Shown here: positions 17,191 through 30,500 of the stretch, piece after piece
Position numbering within the stretch: the stretch's first letter is position 1
How the letters are laid out: each line of letters opens with the position of its first letter
Program-made: the position numbers and the translations under genes
Notes under the pieces: generated by a model
The model's database searches: none
Told to the model about the DNA's origin: nothing
Seen by the model: only the letters and a program-made list of their open reading frames with translations
NCBI GenBank assembly: GCA_947487955.1
Contig: CANKYV010000016.1
Location: forward strand, 1 to 37,512
DNA from: Alphaproteobacteria bacterium
GTDB taxonomy: Bacteria; Pseudomonadota; Alphaproteobacteria; Paracaedibacterales; CAITNM01
Reading direction: 5' to 3'
DNA length: 37,512 nt

Positions 17191-19143
17191 TTATCCTATA
17201 TCGTCTAAAAGTTCTTCAACGGCATCTTTTCTAGTGGTATGTTGAATACCAGGATTTTTTGCTTTTGATTCTGATTTTTTAGGAGCTTGATTTGGTCCAT
17301 TGTAAATTTCTGGACCGCGAAGAAAAGCTGCTGCAACTTTAGTTGGTAAGTTTGAGCCTGTAGAGTGCTTTGCCATGGGTTTATTATTATCATTGCCAGT
17401 CCAAACACCAAGGACCAAATTTTGAAATCCGACATCGTTTTCTATATGTTCACGTATACCCATAAACCAAGCATCTGTGTCACCGTTGCTTCCGGTTTTG
17501 CCCATCACAGAGGGGGATATGTTGGCTGTGCGTCCGCTACCTTCATTAATAACAGCACGTAGTAATACTCGCATTTTGCTGAGAGCATCGGCTTTAATAA
17601 TTACTTGTGTTGGTTGTTCTTCACGCCTATACAAGATGTTACCTTCTTTATCGCGAATTTCTAAAATTCCGTATGGCCAAACAGCACGCCCTTGGTTAGC
17701 ATAAGTAGCAAAAGCTGATGTTAAATCTAGAAGAGTGGTTTCAATAGCGCCGAGTGATAGGGACATATGTTCTTCCATAGGGCTTGTAATACCTAGTTTG
17801 CGTGCTACTTCTATAACTTTTCTGGGGGTGACTTTAAGCATTAAGCGAATGGATACACTATTAACGGAGCGGGCGAAGGCTTCGCGAATACTCACTTCTC
17901 CTCGAGTTTTCCAAGTGTAGTTGCTGGGTCTCCAATTTCCAATAATAACGGCGCCATCATCTATCATATCATCAGGATTCATGCCTTCTTCCATGGCAGC
18001 TAGATAGATAAACATCTTAAAAGCAGAGCCTGGTTGCCGAAGTGCTTGGGTAGCACGATTAAACTGACTCTTCTTATAATCTTGGCCGCCTATCATGGCT
18101 CGTACAGCACCATCTGGACTCATTGCAAGTAAACCAAGTTGAGATGTTTTTAGCTTTGCTCCCATATCTTTTATATAATCAACGCAAACATGGTCGGCAT
18201 GGCGTTGCATAGTAGGATCTAAAGTTGTAACCACGATTAAGTCACGATCAAGCCCATTAAGGAAATTAGGAATAAGTTCCATAATCCAATCGCAAAAATA
18301 CTTAAAGCTGTTTTCCTGTTTGTTGTTTTCAAGAACATGCATGCCTTCATTAAAATATTTTTGTGCATCTTCTATAAATCCAGCTTCTTGCATAAGCTGT
18401 AGAACTGTTTTTGCTCGTTCTCTGGCTTTATCGGGATTTGATGATGGAGAATAACGAGATGGGGCTTTAAGAAGACCGGCAATTACTGCAGCTTCAAATA
18501 CGGTTAATTCACGTGCTGATTTATTAAAATAGCGTTGTGCAGCTGCTTCAATACCAAAAGTGCCCCCTCCCAGATATACGCGATTAATATACATTGTTAA
18601 AATATCATCTTTGCTGAACTTCCATTCAAGCCAAACAGAGAGTAGTACTTCTAGGATTTTACGTTTGAATGAGCGATCTCTAACGTCAAAGGCTCCTTCA
18701 GTGAACAATAAGTTTTTTGCTAATTGTTGTGTTAAAGTTGATCCACCTTGTACAACACGTTTTGCACGATAATTTTCATAAGCAGCGCGCATTAAGCCAA
18801 TAAAATCGACTCCAAAATGATAATAAAAACGCCGATCTTCTACTGCCATAAGAGCTTGTGGGACATGTGCTGGTAGGTCTTGTACGCGTACCATTTCATC
18901 AAATACATCTCCATAAGTGCTAATAACAGTACCATCAAGTGTTTGTATAGTAATACTGGGAGTGCGTACGTTTGTTTGAAGGCGATTTAAATCGGGAAGA
19001 TCTTGAATAAACCACAAAAGGACCAATCCAATTAAGATTGATCCCCAAATACTGGCTAGTAAAAGAAAACGACCTGTAAATCCTAATAGTGATCGTTTTG
19101 CTTTTTTTGATCTATTTGTTTTTCTTCGCTTTTTTAAAGCCAC
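17191..19143 (-). CDS. mrcA: Class A penicillin-binding protein (PBP1A-type, bifunctional)
   Basis: 650 residues. A basic cytoplasmic tail and a membrane segment (about residues 24-46) precede a GT51 glycosyltransferase with VEDRRFYYHFGVD (Glu102) and QGGSTLTQQLAKN (132-144). The transpeptidase domain has all three motifs: SAFK at 373-376, SVN at 426-428 and KTG at 549-551. It polymerises lipid II and cross-links peptides in the periplasm. It lacks the large insert that brings E. coli PBP1A to 850 aa, a compact form. It starts 9 nt after the gyrB stop, and the C-terminus is a short Lys-rich tail. The specific name is by family; PBP1B and PBP1C are less likely on motifs. Confidence 0.92.
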   Translation of the reverse strand: MALKKRRKTNRSKKAKRSLLGFTGRFLLLASIWGSILIGLVLLWFIQDLPDLNRLQTNVRTPSITIQTLDGTVISTYGDVFDEMVRVQDLPAHVPQALMAVEDRRFYYHFGVDFIGLMRAAYENYRAKRVVQGGSTLTQQLAKNLLFTEGAFDVRDRSFKRKILEVLLSVWLEWKFSKDDILTMYINRVYLGGGTFGIEAAAQRYFNKSARELTVFEAAVIAGLLKAPSRYSPSSNPDKARERAKTVLQLMQEAGFIEDAQKYFNEGMHVLENNKQENSFKYFCDWIMELIPNFLNGLDRDLIVVTTLDPTMQRHADHVCVDYIKDMGAKLKTSQLGLLAMSPDGAVRAMIGGQDYKKSQFNRATQALRQPGSAFKMFIYLAAMEEGMNPDDMIDDGAVIIGNWRPSNYTWKTRGEVSIREAFARSVNSVSIRLMLKVTPRKVIEVARKLGITSPMEEHMSLSLGAIETTLLDLTSAFATYANQGRAVWPYGILEIRDKEGNILYRREEQPTQVIIKADALSKMRVLLRAVINEGSGRTANISPSVMGKTGSNGDTDAWFMGIREHIENDVGFQNLVLGVWTGNDNNKPMAKHSTGSNLPTKVAAAFLRGPEIYNGPNQAPKKSESKAKNPGIQHTTRKDAVEELLDDIG

Positions 19144-19152
19144 AAAATAAAC

Positions 19153-22652
<3,500 letters not shown>

Positions 22653-22729
22653 AAGACGAAATGGCTATCTAGCGTATGCTCATCCTATAGGTTGGTTAAA
22701 AACTGTGCAAGAGATAGCTTTAGTGCTGT

Positions 22730-23974
22730 TCAAGCAATATCTTTTAATTGAATAAGTTCATGGCGTTTTCTTATGTCCAAAAAGCCAGGCACTCTTTTTT
22801 CTATCGCTTCATCTAGTAGCTTTTTATAAAGTTCTTGATTTTTAATATGATAGAGCGTTGCAGATCCTTCATTGCATGCTTGTTTGAATTCATCAGAGTG
22901 GTAAATATTATAGTTTGCAAGTGTTGCCAATGATACTTGATCGCAAGGGCGATATTGTAAAGTTGAAATAAATCCAGCTACACTCCCATCATGCTTAAAG
23001 ACAGCACCCTTTTGGGTTTTTATTTTTTGTATTCCGTAACAATAATATGTTGATTGATCATCAGGGTCTATTTGCACATGTTCAGCTAGCATGAGGGCGG
23101 TAACTTCAGCTGGTAAAACTTGATTATTATGAAGATGTTGATTCCATAAGAGCAAGTCTGACACTGTTGAGACCATACCTCCTGCTCCACATAAAAGTGC
23201 ATTTCTTGCATAAATTTTTGTTTCAACAAGAGGTTGTTTGATGTAGGTATATCCTCTTGCGACATTGGGATAATTTCCTGATGCTTTCATTGTTCTGCAT
23301 GTTCCGTTTTCAGGCATAAAAGTGTTTTCCATACCCAAAGGTATAAAAAAGTGATCGCGCAGATAACAACTTAAGCTTTTACCAGCCAGGCGAGCAATAA
23401 TTTCGCTTAGTAAGAAATATCCTGAGTAGCAGTATTGATAGTTTGTTCCAGGTGTAAAAAGAAGAGGTTTGCTTTTAAATGCATTAACAACCTCAACTGG
23501 AGACAATGTGATTGTTTCATTTGGCTGAAAATTAGGCGCTGGAAGACCAGAGGTATGAGTTAGCATATGATGCAAAGTGACTTCATTTGCCCATTGTGGC
23601 ATTGAGCCTTCCCATAGAGGATCGGAGGCAGGTAGGTAATATGCTAACGATTTATGTAGGGCTTTTTTTAATGATTTAATAGACGGATTTTGGTGCCATA
23701 AGATATGTAAAAGAGCGGCAGCTGTGAATTGCTTAGTAATAGATGCTATAAAAAATTGAGTATCTTTTGTGCAGGGCTGATTATTGGTATGATCAGCGAT
23801 TCCAAAACCACTTGCATAGATATTACTATTGCCCTGCGCAACAGCAATTGCTCCATTTAACACATGCGATTGCTGAAATTGCTGAATTTTATCAGTTATG
23901 GTTTCTGTAGAAATTATTGAAATTTCTGTGGCTTTCAAAGATCCAATCATGAAGAACAATGCGCATAAAAACAT
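22730..23974 (-). CDS. Serine hydrolase, class C beta-lactamase / esterase fold
   Basis: 414 residues. A short hydrophobic N-terminus ending in LKA (about residues 1-14) suggests export. The nucleophile motif is SITK at 78-81. The second motif, normally YxN in class C beta-lactamases, reads Y181-C-Y183 in QYCYSGYFLL, so the Asn is replaced by Tyr. The third motif is HDG at 328-330. LTHTSGL and PLGMENTF are further family marks. The loss of Asn argues against an efficient beta-lactamase and for an esterase or peptidase-type member. It lies between mfd and recF, on the same strand, with short gaps. The substrate cannot be told. Confidence 0.85.
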   Translation of the reverse strand: MFLCALFFMIGSLKATEISIISTETITDKIQQFQQSHVLNGAIAVAQGNSNIYASGFGIADHTNNQPCTKDTQFFIASITKQFTAAALLHILWHQNPSIKSLKKALHKSLAYYLPASDPLWEGSMPQWANEVTLHHMLTHTSGLPAPNFQPNETITLSPVEVVNAFKSKPLLFTPGTNYQYCYSGYFLLSEIIARLAGKSLSCYLRDHFFIPLGMENTFMPENGTCRTMKASGNYPNVARGYTYIKQPLVETKIYARNALLCGAGGMVSTVSDLLLWNQHLHNNQVLPAEVTALMLAEHVQIDPDDQSTYYCYGIQKIKTQKGAVFKHDGSVAGFISTLQYRPCDQVSLATLANYNIYHSDEFKQACNEGSATLYHIKNQELYKKLLDEAIEKRVPGFLDIRKRHELIQLKDIA

Positions 23975-24026
23975 AAGATAGATACAACCTAATATAAACT
24001 TGTCGAGAGAGTAAATAAATCTAACC

Positions 24027-27000
24027 TTAATGTAAAATCTTTTGAAGTTGCTTCACAACAGCAAAACAGAATTTAATGCGTAAGTCTGAGTTTAGGTTAT
24101 CACGTAAGAAGCTAATTTTTTGATCTGGTCGCAACCTAACATCAGCTAGCTTACGTGCTTCGGAGGAGTTGATATATGCTAGCAATGATTCTGGTTTTGC
24201 GAATTGATTTTTGTAAAAACCTATTACCAGTCCTTTAGAGCCAGCATCAATTTTTTCAATATTTAGGTTTTTGCAGGCAATTTTAAGCTCAATGAGTTTT
24301 AGTAAGTTCTCGCATTCATTAGGAATTTTGCCAAATCGATCAACTAGTTCAGCTGCAAATACATGAATTTCATTAGATGATTCAAGAGTTGCTAGTCTTC
24401 GATATAGGCTAAGGCGTAGGCTTAAATCTGAAATGTATGTTTCTGGTATAAGTAAGGAAAGTCCTAAATTTAATTGAGGTGTCCATTCGTTCGTTGGAGT
24501 CTCTGTGTGATCATGTTCTGCACGAACTTGCAAAATAGCTTCATGTAATAGGGTTTGATAAAGTTCAACGCCAACTTCTTTTATGTGACCTGATTGTTCT
24601 TCACCAACAACGTTGCCGCAACCGCGAATATCCATATCATGACTTGCGAGCTTAAATCCTGCTCCTAATTGATCAAGACTTTGCATAACTTCCAGTCGTT
24701 TTTTTGCGGTTTCGTTTATAATTGCATCGGGAGGTAAGGTCAAATAAGCATAAGCCTGAATTTTTGTGCGTCCTACACGTCCACGCAATTGATACAACTG
24801 AGCTAAACCAAAGCGGTCAGCGCGATGTAGGATGATAGTATTAACCCATGGCATATCAATGCCAGATTCTACAATATTGGTTGCAAGTAATATGTCGTAT
24901 TTTCTATCGCAAAAATCGGAAATTACATTTTCTAGTTCAGTTGCTGGTAACTGGCCATGTGCAACAGCAATGCGAAAATCGGGTAATAGTGATTCCAGAA
25001 TTTCTTTTGATGGCTTGAGGTCTTCAATGCGAGGTACAACAAAGAAGCTTTGTCCACCGCGATGATATTCACGCATGAGTGCTTCTTTTATAACGACTGG
25101 ATCGAAGGGCATAGTAAAAGTACGTATGCTCAATCGATCAATTGGTGGCGTTGCAATTAAGCTTAGTTCTCTGACACCAGCTAATGCTAATTGTAAGGTG
25201 CGTGGAATTGGAGTCGCTGTAAGAGTTAGAATGTGAACATTCGGTTTTAACTTTTTTAGCTTTTCTTTTTGCTTAACTCCAAAATGTTGCTCTTCATCAA
25301 TGATGAGTAGTCCTAGATCATTGAATACTGTTTTTTCAGAAAGTATGGCATGGGTTGCAATGATAACTTTTGCGTCTCCATTTTTTATCTCATCACGAAT
25401 ACGTTTTGCATCCACGCTTTTGACTAAGCGTGAGAGCTGCACAACGCGAATCCCAAAGCCATGGAAACGATTGAAAAAATTTTGAAAATGTTGACGACAC
25501 AGTAGTGTGGTAGGAGTTACGATTGCAACTTGTTTGCCAGTAGCGGCAACTGCAAATGCAGCACGTAGAGCGACTTCTGTTTTTCCAAAACCTACATCAC
25601 CACATACTAACCTGTCCATTGGTTTTCCTGATGCTAAATCCCCAAGTACTTCTTCAATGGCACGAATTTGGTCATCTGTTTCAGGGTAGGGAAACCTTGA
25701 ACAAAACTCATCGTAAACTTTTGGTGTTAAGAACGTTTCTCCTTCTTGTAAGGATCGTTGAGCGGCGAGCTTGATTAAATAATCTGCAATGATTAATAAG
25801 CGTTTTTTTACTTTTGCTTTGCGATTTTGCCAATGAGCAGTTCCCAGTCGATCTAATTCAACAACCATATCGTCAGATCCATACCGACTTAGCAGTTCAA
25901 GGTTTTCGACAGGCAAAAAAAGCTTATTCTTATCAGCATATTCTAGAATCAGACAATCATGTGGTTGTTCATTGACATCAACTGTCTGTAACCCTTGATA
26001 CTTAGCTACGCCATGTTCACGATGTACAACATAATCGCCAACATTTAATTCGCTAAGATCTTTGAAAGCATTTGCATTTTTTCGTACTTTTTGGCTTTTA
26101 CGAGCGCCTAAAATATCTTGCTCAGTTAAAACGATTTGATCGGGAGTAACAAATCCCTCATCTAAGGGAAAAGTTAGAGAATAAATAGGTTTGCTTGAGG
26201 CATTAATAGGAGGCCAATCACTTATTGGCAAAACTTGAATATTACCATGTTCTCTTAACAGTGTCTCAAGACGTGTTCTGGATCCATCTGTTTGGGCTGT
26301 GATAATAAATTGTTTATCTGGATGTGTGTTTTTTAAAGAAAATAAATCTTCAAATAATTGACCTTGTTGCCTTGCTTGTTGGAAGTTGGGAGCAGATTGA
26401 ACTGCTAAGTTAGTGGCATCTTCGGTGTGAAGAGGAGAGATAACAATATGGTCTTTTTTTGAAAATTCATTCCATTTTTGTTCATTCCAGTAGAGTATTT
26501 GAGGAGATAGTGGCTGATAAGAACTATCTCCAAAAACAGGAGAGACTCTTGCTTGATAATATTCGTGACACAGAGTGTGTTGCTCTAAAAAGGTTTGTGT
26601 TGCGTCAAATTCTACAATAGTTTTTTCAGGCGTAATATAATCAAGTAGTGTTTCAGTATGATCAAAATATAAAGGTAGCCAGTGTTCGTAACCTGCGTAT
26701 AAATGGCCTTCCTTAATATGTTTATATAAGGAACTTTGAAGATAATTTTCCGGAAAGTGTTCTCGGTATTTTTCTTTGAAAGAATGAATAGTTTGTGTTG
26801 TTAATGTAATTTCTCGAACAGGGCGAATCAAAATTTCATTTAACTCATTTAAAGTAGATTGATTAACTGCATCAAATTGACGAATACGTTCAATATCATC
26901 ACCAAAAAAATCTACACGATAAGGATTTTCATAACCTATAGGAAAAAAATCAATGATATCTCCACGAACCGCATAATCACCTGGTTCATATACAACGCTA

Positions 27001-27410
27001 ACGCGGTTGAATCCTTTTTCGATTAAGTAGTTTTGAAGTTTTGAGAAGGAGAAATTTTGATTTTTTTGAAGAGTTAATGTTTCACCTAAAAAGTTTAAGC
27101 GAGGAGGTAAATATTGAGATAAAGCAGCAACGGATGTAACTACAATTTGTTTTGGATCTTCTGCAAGAGTTGTTAGTGTTTGAACACGTTGGCCGATGCA
27201 TTCAAGAGATGGGGATACTCGGTCGTACGGTAAACAATCCCAAGCAGTAAAACTTAAAATTTTCCTTTTTAATAGTAGCTCAAGTTGATATCGAAATTGA
27301 TGAATATCTTGATCACGACTCAGCACAACAAGAGCTGATTCAGTTTTTTCAAGTAACTTTGCTACTGCAAAGGGGCGATAGCTTTTAATGACTTGTGAAA
27401 AAATTTTCAT
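24027..27410 (-). CDS. mfd: Transcription-repair coupling factor Mfd
   Basis: 1127 residues, close to the usual length. Mfd removes stalled RNA polymerase and recruits UvrA to damage. A degenerate UvrB-like module occupies the N-terminus (AWDCLPYDRVSPS, GDYAVRGDIIDFFPIG). The RNA-polymerase-interaction domain is near NVGDYVVHREHGVAKYQGL. The RecG-like translocase has Walker A GDVGFGKTE (about residue 600), DEEQHFG (about residue 706), TATPIPRTL and QLRGRVGR. The C-terminal TRCF domain follows. The ATG at 27410 shares a base with the murJ stop, an unusual coupling of envelope and repair genes. Confidence 0.98.
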   Translation of the reverse strand: MKIFSQVIKSYRPFAVAKLLEKTESALVVLSRDQDIHQFRYQLELLLKRKILSFTAWDCLPYDRVSPSLECIGQRVQTLTTLAEDPKQIVVTSVAALSQYLPPRLNFLGETLTLQKNQNFSFSKLQNYLIEKGFNRVSVVYEPGDYAVRGDIIDFFPIGYENPYRVDFFGDDIERIRQFDAVNQSTLNELNEILIRPVREITLTTQTIHSFKEKYREHFPENYLQSSLYKHIKEGHLYAGYEHWLPLYFDHTETLLDYITPEKTIVEFDATQTFLEQHTLCHEYYQARVSPVFGDSSYQPLSPQILYWNEQKWNEFSKKDHIVISPLHTEDATNLAVQSAPNFQQARQQGQLFEDLFSLKNTHPDKQFIITAQTDGSRTRLETLLREHGNIQVLPISDWPPINASSKPIYSLTFPLDEGFVTPDQIVLTEQDILGARKSQKVRKNANAFKDLSELNVGDYVVHREHGVAKYQGLQTVDVNEQPHDCLILEYADKNKLFLPVENLELLSRYGSDDMVVELDRLGTAHWQNRKAKVKKRLLIIADYLIKLAAQRSLQEGETFLTPKVYDEFCSRFPYPETDDQIRAIEEVLGDLASGKPMDRLVCGDVGFGKTEVALRAAFAVAATGKQVAIVTPTTLLCRQHFQNFFNRFHGFGIRVVQLSRLVKSVDAKRIRDEIKNGDAKVIIATHAILSEKTVFNDLGLLIIDEEQHFGVKQKEKLKKLKPNVHILTLTATPIPRTLQLALAGVRELSLIATPPIDRLSIRTFTMPFDPVVIKEALMREYHRGGQSFFVVPRIEDLKPSKEILESLLPDFRIAVAHGQLPATELENVISDFCDRKYDILLATNIVESGIDMPWVNTIILHRADRFGLAQLYQLRGRVGRTKIQAYAYLTLPPDAIINETAKKRLEVMQSLDQLGAGFKLASHDMDIRGCGNVVGEEQSGHIKEVGVELYQTLLHEAILQVRAEHDHTETPTNEWTPQLNLGLSLLIPETYISDLSLRLSLYRRLATLESSNEIHVFAAELVDRFGKIPNECENLLKLIELKIACKNLNIEKIDAGSKGLVIGFYKNQFAKPESLLAYINSSEARKLADVRLRPDQKISFLRDNLNSDLRIKFCFAVVKQLQKILH

Positions 27411-28939
27411 TATGCCGATATATACTCTTTAAATCGCAATAGCCCTGCTGCCCAAGCTGCAAGAAAATATGCTAACAATCCTGAGCCAACAAGGATGGCT
27501 AAAGCAATTGATCTGATATGAATACCATCATTTGAGAGAAGATAAGGTATAACGAGAGGTTTTATGGTTATCAGTACTAAAAATATAAAAGCACAAGGAA
27601 TAAGAATTTTTGCAAGAAATTTCCAAAGTGCTTTGTCGAAGTTAATAAAATTTCGTTTTTTCAAAAGGTAGACTAGCACTGCCGCATTAAACCAAGAAGC
27701 ACTAGATGTTGCTATGGCAATACCTAAGTGTTTGTATTTATAAATTAGTGCGAAGTTTAAAATAACATTCACGATCATTCCAGAAAGAGCCACCTTTATG
27801 GGGGTCACTGTATCTTGGCGTGCAAAAAAACTAGTGTTAAATATTTTTATTAAAATATAGGCTGGCAATCCACTTGCAAAACCCGCAAGTGTTTCTGCTG
27901 TTGCTATGCTTGAAACTTGGTCGAAAGCACCGCGTTCAAAAATAACCATAACAAGAGGGTGAGATAAATAAATCAAACCAACCATGGCTGGTAATGTGAT
28001 AAGCATTGCAAACTCAATAGCGCGATTTTGGTTATGCATCGCGCCTTCCACATTGTTATCGCGCCATTGTTTTGAAAGCATTGGCAGTAAAACAGTTCCT
28101 AAAGCTGTTCCTGTTACACTGATGGGTAGATTATACAATCTATCAGCATAATAAAGGTAAGATATTGTACCCATAGGAAGCAAAGAGGCAATAATAGTGT
28201 CAATAAACAAATTGATTTGTAAGACAGCTGAGCCAATAGCAGCGGGAATCATCCGTTTTCCAAAATTTTGCATCACTTGATTTTTTCGAGGTCTTCTAAG
28301 GGAAGGTCTTATACCCATAAAATAACAAGGGATATATACCCAAAGTAGTTGAACAAAGCCTGATCCCATAATCGCTGTTGCAACAATGCCGCCATCACCA
28401 AGCATAGATGGATCAACAATTTTCATAATAAAAACGATAAAAAGATTTCCAGCAATTTGTGAAGAAGCGGCTGCTCCAAAACGATCATGGGTGTTTAGGA
28501 CGCCACTAAATAAGGCAGTTAGAGAAATAAGTAAAATAAATGGAAAAGTGATGCGTGAAAAAGATACCGCTAACGAGAAAACTTCTTCACTGGCGCCAGG
28601 AACTATTAAAGTAACAACAAAAGGCATTACTAGTTCAACAACTAAAATTAACAATATTAAAATGCCAGTCATTAATGAAAATATATCTTTGATAAACTCT
28701 TTAGCTTCGTTTTTTTGTGAAATATGCATTGCTGAATAAATGGGCACAAATGAAGAGTTAAGCGCACCTTCGGCAAAAATTCTTCTCAAGAAACTAGGGA
28801 TTTTTATGGCAATAACAAGTGCATCCATCACAACGCCAGTACCAATATATTGTGCCATTAAGACGTCACGAAAAAAGCCGGTTAAACGGCTAATAATAGT
28901 GAAAAAAGCAACGTTAAGTGCTGATGAAACTAATCGCAT
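27410..28939 (-). CDS. murJ: Lipid II flippase MurJ (MviN)
   Basis: 509 residues with 13-14 predicted membrane segments. MurJ flips lipid II across the inner membrane. The N-terminus SALNVAFFTIISRLTGFFRDVLMAQYIGTG carries the conserved SRxxGFxRD motif, followed by RRIFAEGALNSSFVPIY, typical of MviN. The ATG at 28939 is 30 nt from the cdsA stop, and the stop overlaps mfd by one base. It acts between the lipid II synthesis and polymerisation steps whose other enzymes (murD, ftsW, PBP) lie elsewhere in this window. Confidence 0.96.
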   Translation of the reverse strand: MRLVSSALNVAFFTIISRLTGFFRDVLMAQYIGTGVVMDALVIAIKIPSFLRRIFAEGALNSSFVPIYSAMHISQKNEAKEFIKDIFSLMTGILILLILVVELVMPFVVTLIVPGASEEVFSLAVSFSRITFPFILLISLTALFSGVLNTHDRFGAAASSQIAGNLFIVFIMKIVDPSMLGDGGIVATAIMGSGFVQLLWVYIPCYFMGIRPSLRRPRKNQVMQNFGKRMIPAAIGSAVLQINLFIDTIIASLLPMGTISYLYYADRLYNLPISVTGTALGTVLLPMLSKQWRDNNVEGAMHNQNRAIEFAMLITLPAMVGLIYLSHPLVMVIFERGAFDQVSSIATAETLAGFASGLPAYILIKIFNTSFFARQDTVTPIKVALSGMIVNVILNFALIYKYKHLGIAIATSSASWFNAAVLVYLLKKRNFINFDKALWKFLAKILIPCAFIFLVLITIKPLVIPYLLSNDGIHIRSIALAILVGSGLLAYFLAAWAAGLLRFKEYISA

Positions 28940-28969
28940 AGGCTTTGACAGTTAAAATAAATCATTAAA

Positions 28970-29761
28970 TTACCTACAGAAATACCAGAAAACAGCAGCA
29001 GCGAAACTAACTGCTAGAAGGCTATCTAGCCGGTCTAATAGCCCGCCGTGCCCTGGAAGAAAATTACCAGAATCTTTAACTTTAAAATACCTTTTGCACC
29101 ATGATTCTAAAAGATCACCACCTTGGGATAGAAAGACAGCAGCAACTGCAAAAAGCCAAAATGAACTATTGCTTTGAAGGTTCATAGCGTTAATTAAAAG
29201 CCAAGTTCCAAGTAATCCAAAAAAGATACCGCCTAGAAAACCTGACCAAGTTTTGCTGGGGCTAATGCCTGGTGCCAGCTTTGGACCGCCAATTACTTTG
29301 CCGACTAAGAAAGCACCGGTATCTACACACCAAATAAGTGTTAGCATTAACAAAATAAAATGAGGGATATTAATTTGCGATACTACATGAATAATAATTC
29401 CCATAGCAAAGCTGATATATATGTACCCTGCACTGACAATTGTAAATTTTTTAAAATCAAGAATATTTAGGTAATATAACCAGCTGCATCCAGCAAGAAT
29501 TACGGCAACAGACCCCAGATATAACATTGGTACAAAAGCCGCAAGGATAGATAATAGGCATACACTATTCATCCAATGGTAGTTCTCTTTAAAGCTTAAG
29601 CGTGACCACTCTCTAAGTAGTCCAAAAGTTATGAAAACTCCCAATATTTTAAAATAAATTGGATCCTGAAAAATTAAAAAAATAATTGCAGGTATCGCAA
29701 TTAACCCGGTCAGGATACGCGGAAGTAAATCACCTTTAGGCGGCGACACTATATAAGCCAT
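28970..29761 (-). CDS. cdsA: Phosphatidate cytidylyltransferase (CDP-diacylglycerol synthase)
   Basis: 263 residues from the preferred ATG at 29761. CdsA makes CDP-diacylglycerol from phosphatidate and CTP at the inner membrane, the branch point of phospholipid synthesis. About seven to eight membrane segments are visible, with SPSKTWSGFLGG and the C-terminal signature SWCKRYFKVKDSGNFLPGHG followed by GLLDRLDS. A TTG start at 29791 would add ten residues. With ATG, the gene overlaps the end of uppS by 26 nt, consistent with the conserved uppS-cdsA pair. The usual next genes, dxr and rseP, are missing and murJ follows. Confidence 0.95.
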   Translation of the reverse strand: MAYIVSPPKGDLLPRILTGLIAIPAIIFLIFQDPIYFKILGVFITFGLLREWSRLSFKENYHWMNSVCLLSILAAFVPMLYLGSVAVILAGCSWLYYLNILDFKKFTIVSAGYIYISFAMGIIIHVVSQINIPHFILLMLTLIWCVDTGAFLVGKVIGGPKLAPGISPSKTWSGFLGGIFFGLLGTWLLINAMNLQSNSSFWLFAVAAVFLSQGGDLLESWCKRYFKVKDSGNFLPGHGGLLDRLDSLLAVSFAAAVFWYFCR

Positions 29762-30473
29762 ATCGTCGATGTCTCTTTGAATATTGTTCAATTGCCCAGT
29801 CTAATTGCTTTGCTCCAAAATCGGGCCAAAAGCAATCAACAAATACATACTCTGTATAAGCCATCTGCCATAGCAAATAGTTACTAATACGCAGTTCTCC
29901 ACTGGTACGAATAAATAAATCTGGGTCAGGGAAAAATTTTGTATCAAGGTTTTGGCTAATTAAGTCTTCTGTAATTTCTTCTGGTTTTAAATTGCCGTTT
30001 TGCACATCTTGAGCAATTTTTTGAGTTGCCCTTCTAATGTCATCACGACCACCATAACTTAAAGCTAGAATAACAGTGATACCTTTGTTGTCTTGAGTGC
30101 GCTCTTCAAGATCGTTAATCATGTCTTGTAGGTCAGTTGCAAAAGCTGTGCGATCACCAATGACTTTTATACGCACATTATGCTGCATTAATTTATCAAT
30201 AGAGTGTTGCAAGTACCAACGAAGTAGGCCCATGAATTCAGAGACCCATTCTTGCTCTCGTTGCCAATTTTCTGAAGAAAATGCAAAAAGCGTAATATAC
30301 TCAATGCCAATTTCGTTTGCTCTACCTACAATCTCTTCAGCAGCTTTTGCTCCTGCACGATGCCCTGCAATAGCAGGAAGAGATCTAGCTTTGGCCCAAC
30401 GTCCATTGCCATCCATAATAATGGCAACATGTTTTGGAATATTTAAGTTCAACATCATAATTGGAATCACCAT
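29736..30473 (-). CDS. uppS: Undecaprenyl diphosphate synthase
   Basis: 245 residues. A cis-prenyltransferase that extends farnesyl diphosphate to C55, the lipid carrier for peptidoglycan. The catalytic Asp21 lies in IIMDGNGRWAK, followed by GHRAGAKAAEEIV. The substrate-binding region DLFIRTSGELRISNYLLWQMAYTEYVF carries the family's RTSGE..RISNFL-type motif. ATG at 30473 lacks a clear ribosome-binding site; an in-frame ATG at 30458 has GGTGA 8 nt upstream and may be the real start. frr, normally upstream, is replaced by accA. Confidence 0.96.
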   Translation of the reverse strand: MVIPIMMLNLNIPKHVAIIMDGNGRWAKARSLPAIAGHRAGAKAAEEIVGRANEIGIEYITLFAFSSENWQREQEWVSEFMGLLRWYLQHSIDKLMQHNVRIKVIGDRTAFATDLQDMINDLEERTQDNKGITVILALSYGGRDDIRRATQKIAQDVQNGNLKPEEITEDLISQNLDTKFFPDPDLFIRTSGELRISNYLLWQMAYTEYVFVDCFWPDFGAKQLDWAIEQYSKRHRRYGLYSVAA

Positions 30474-30500
30474 TTTGTTGTTAAGTATTAAATTATAGGG

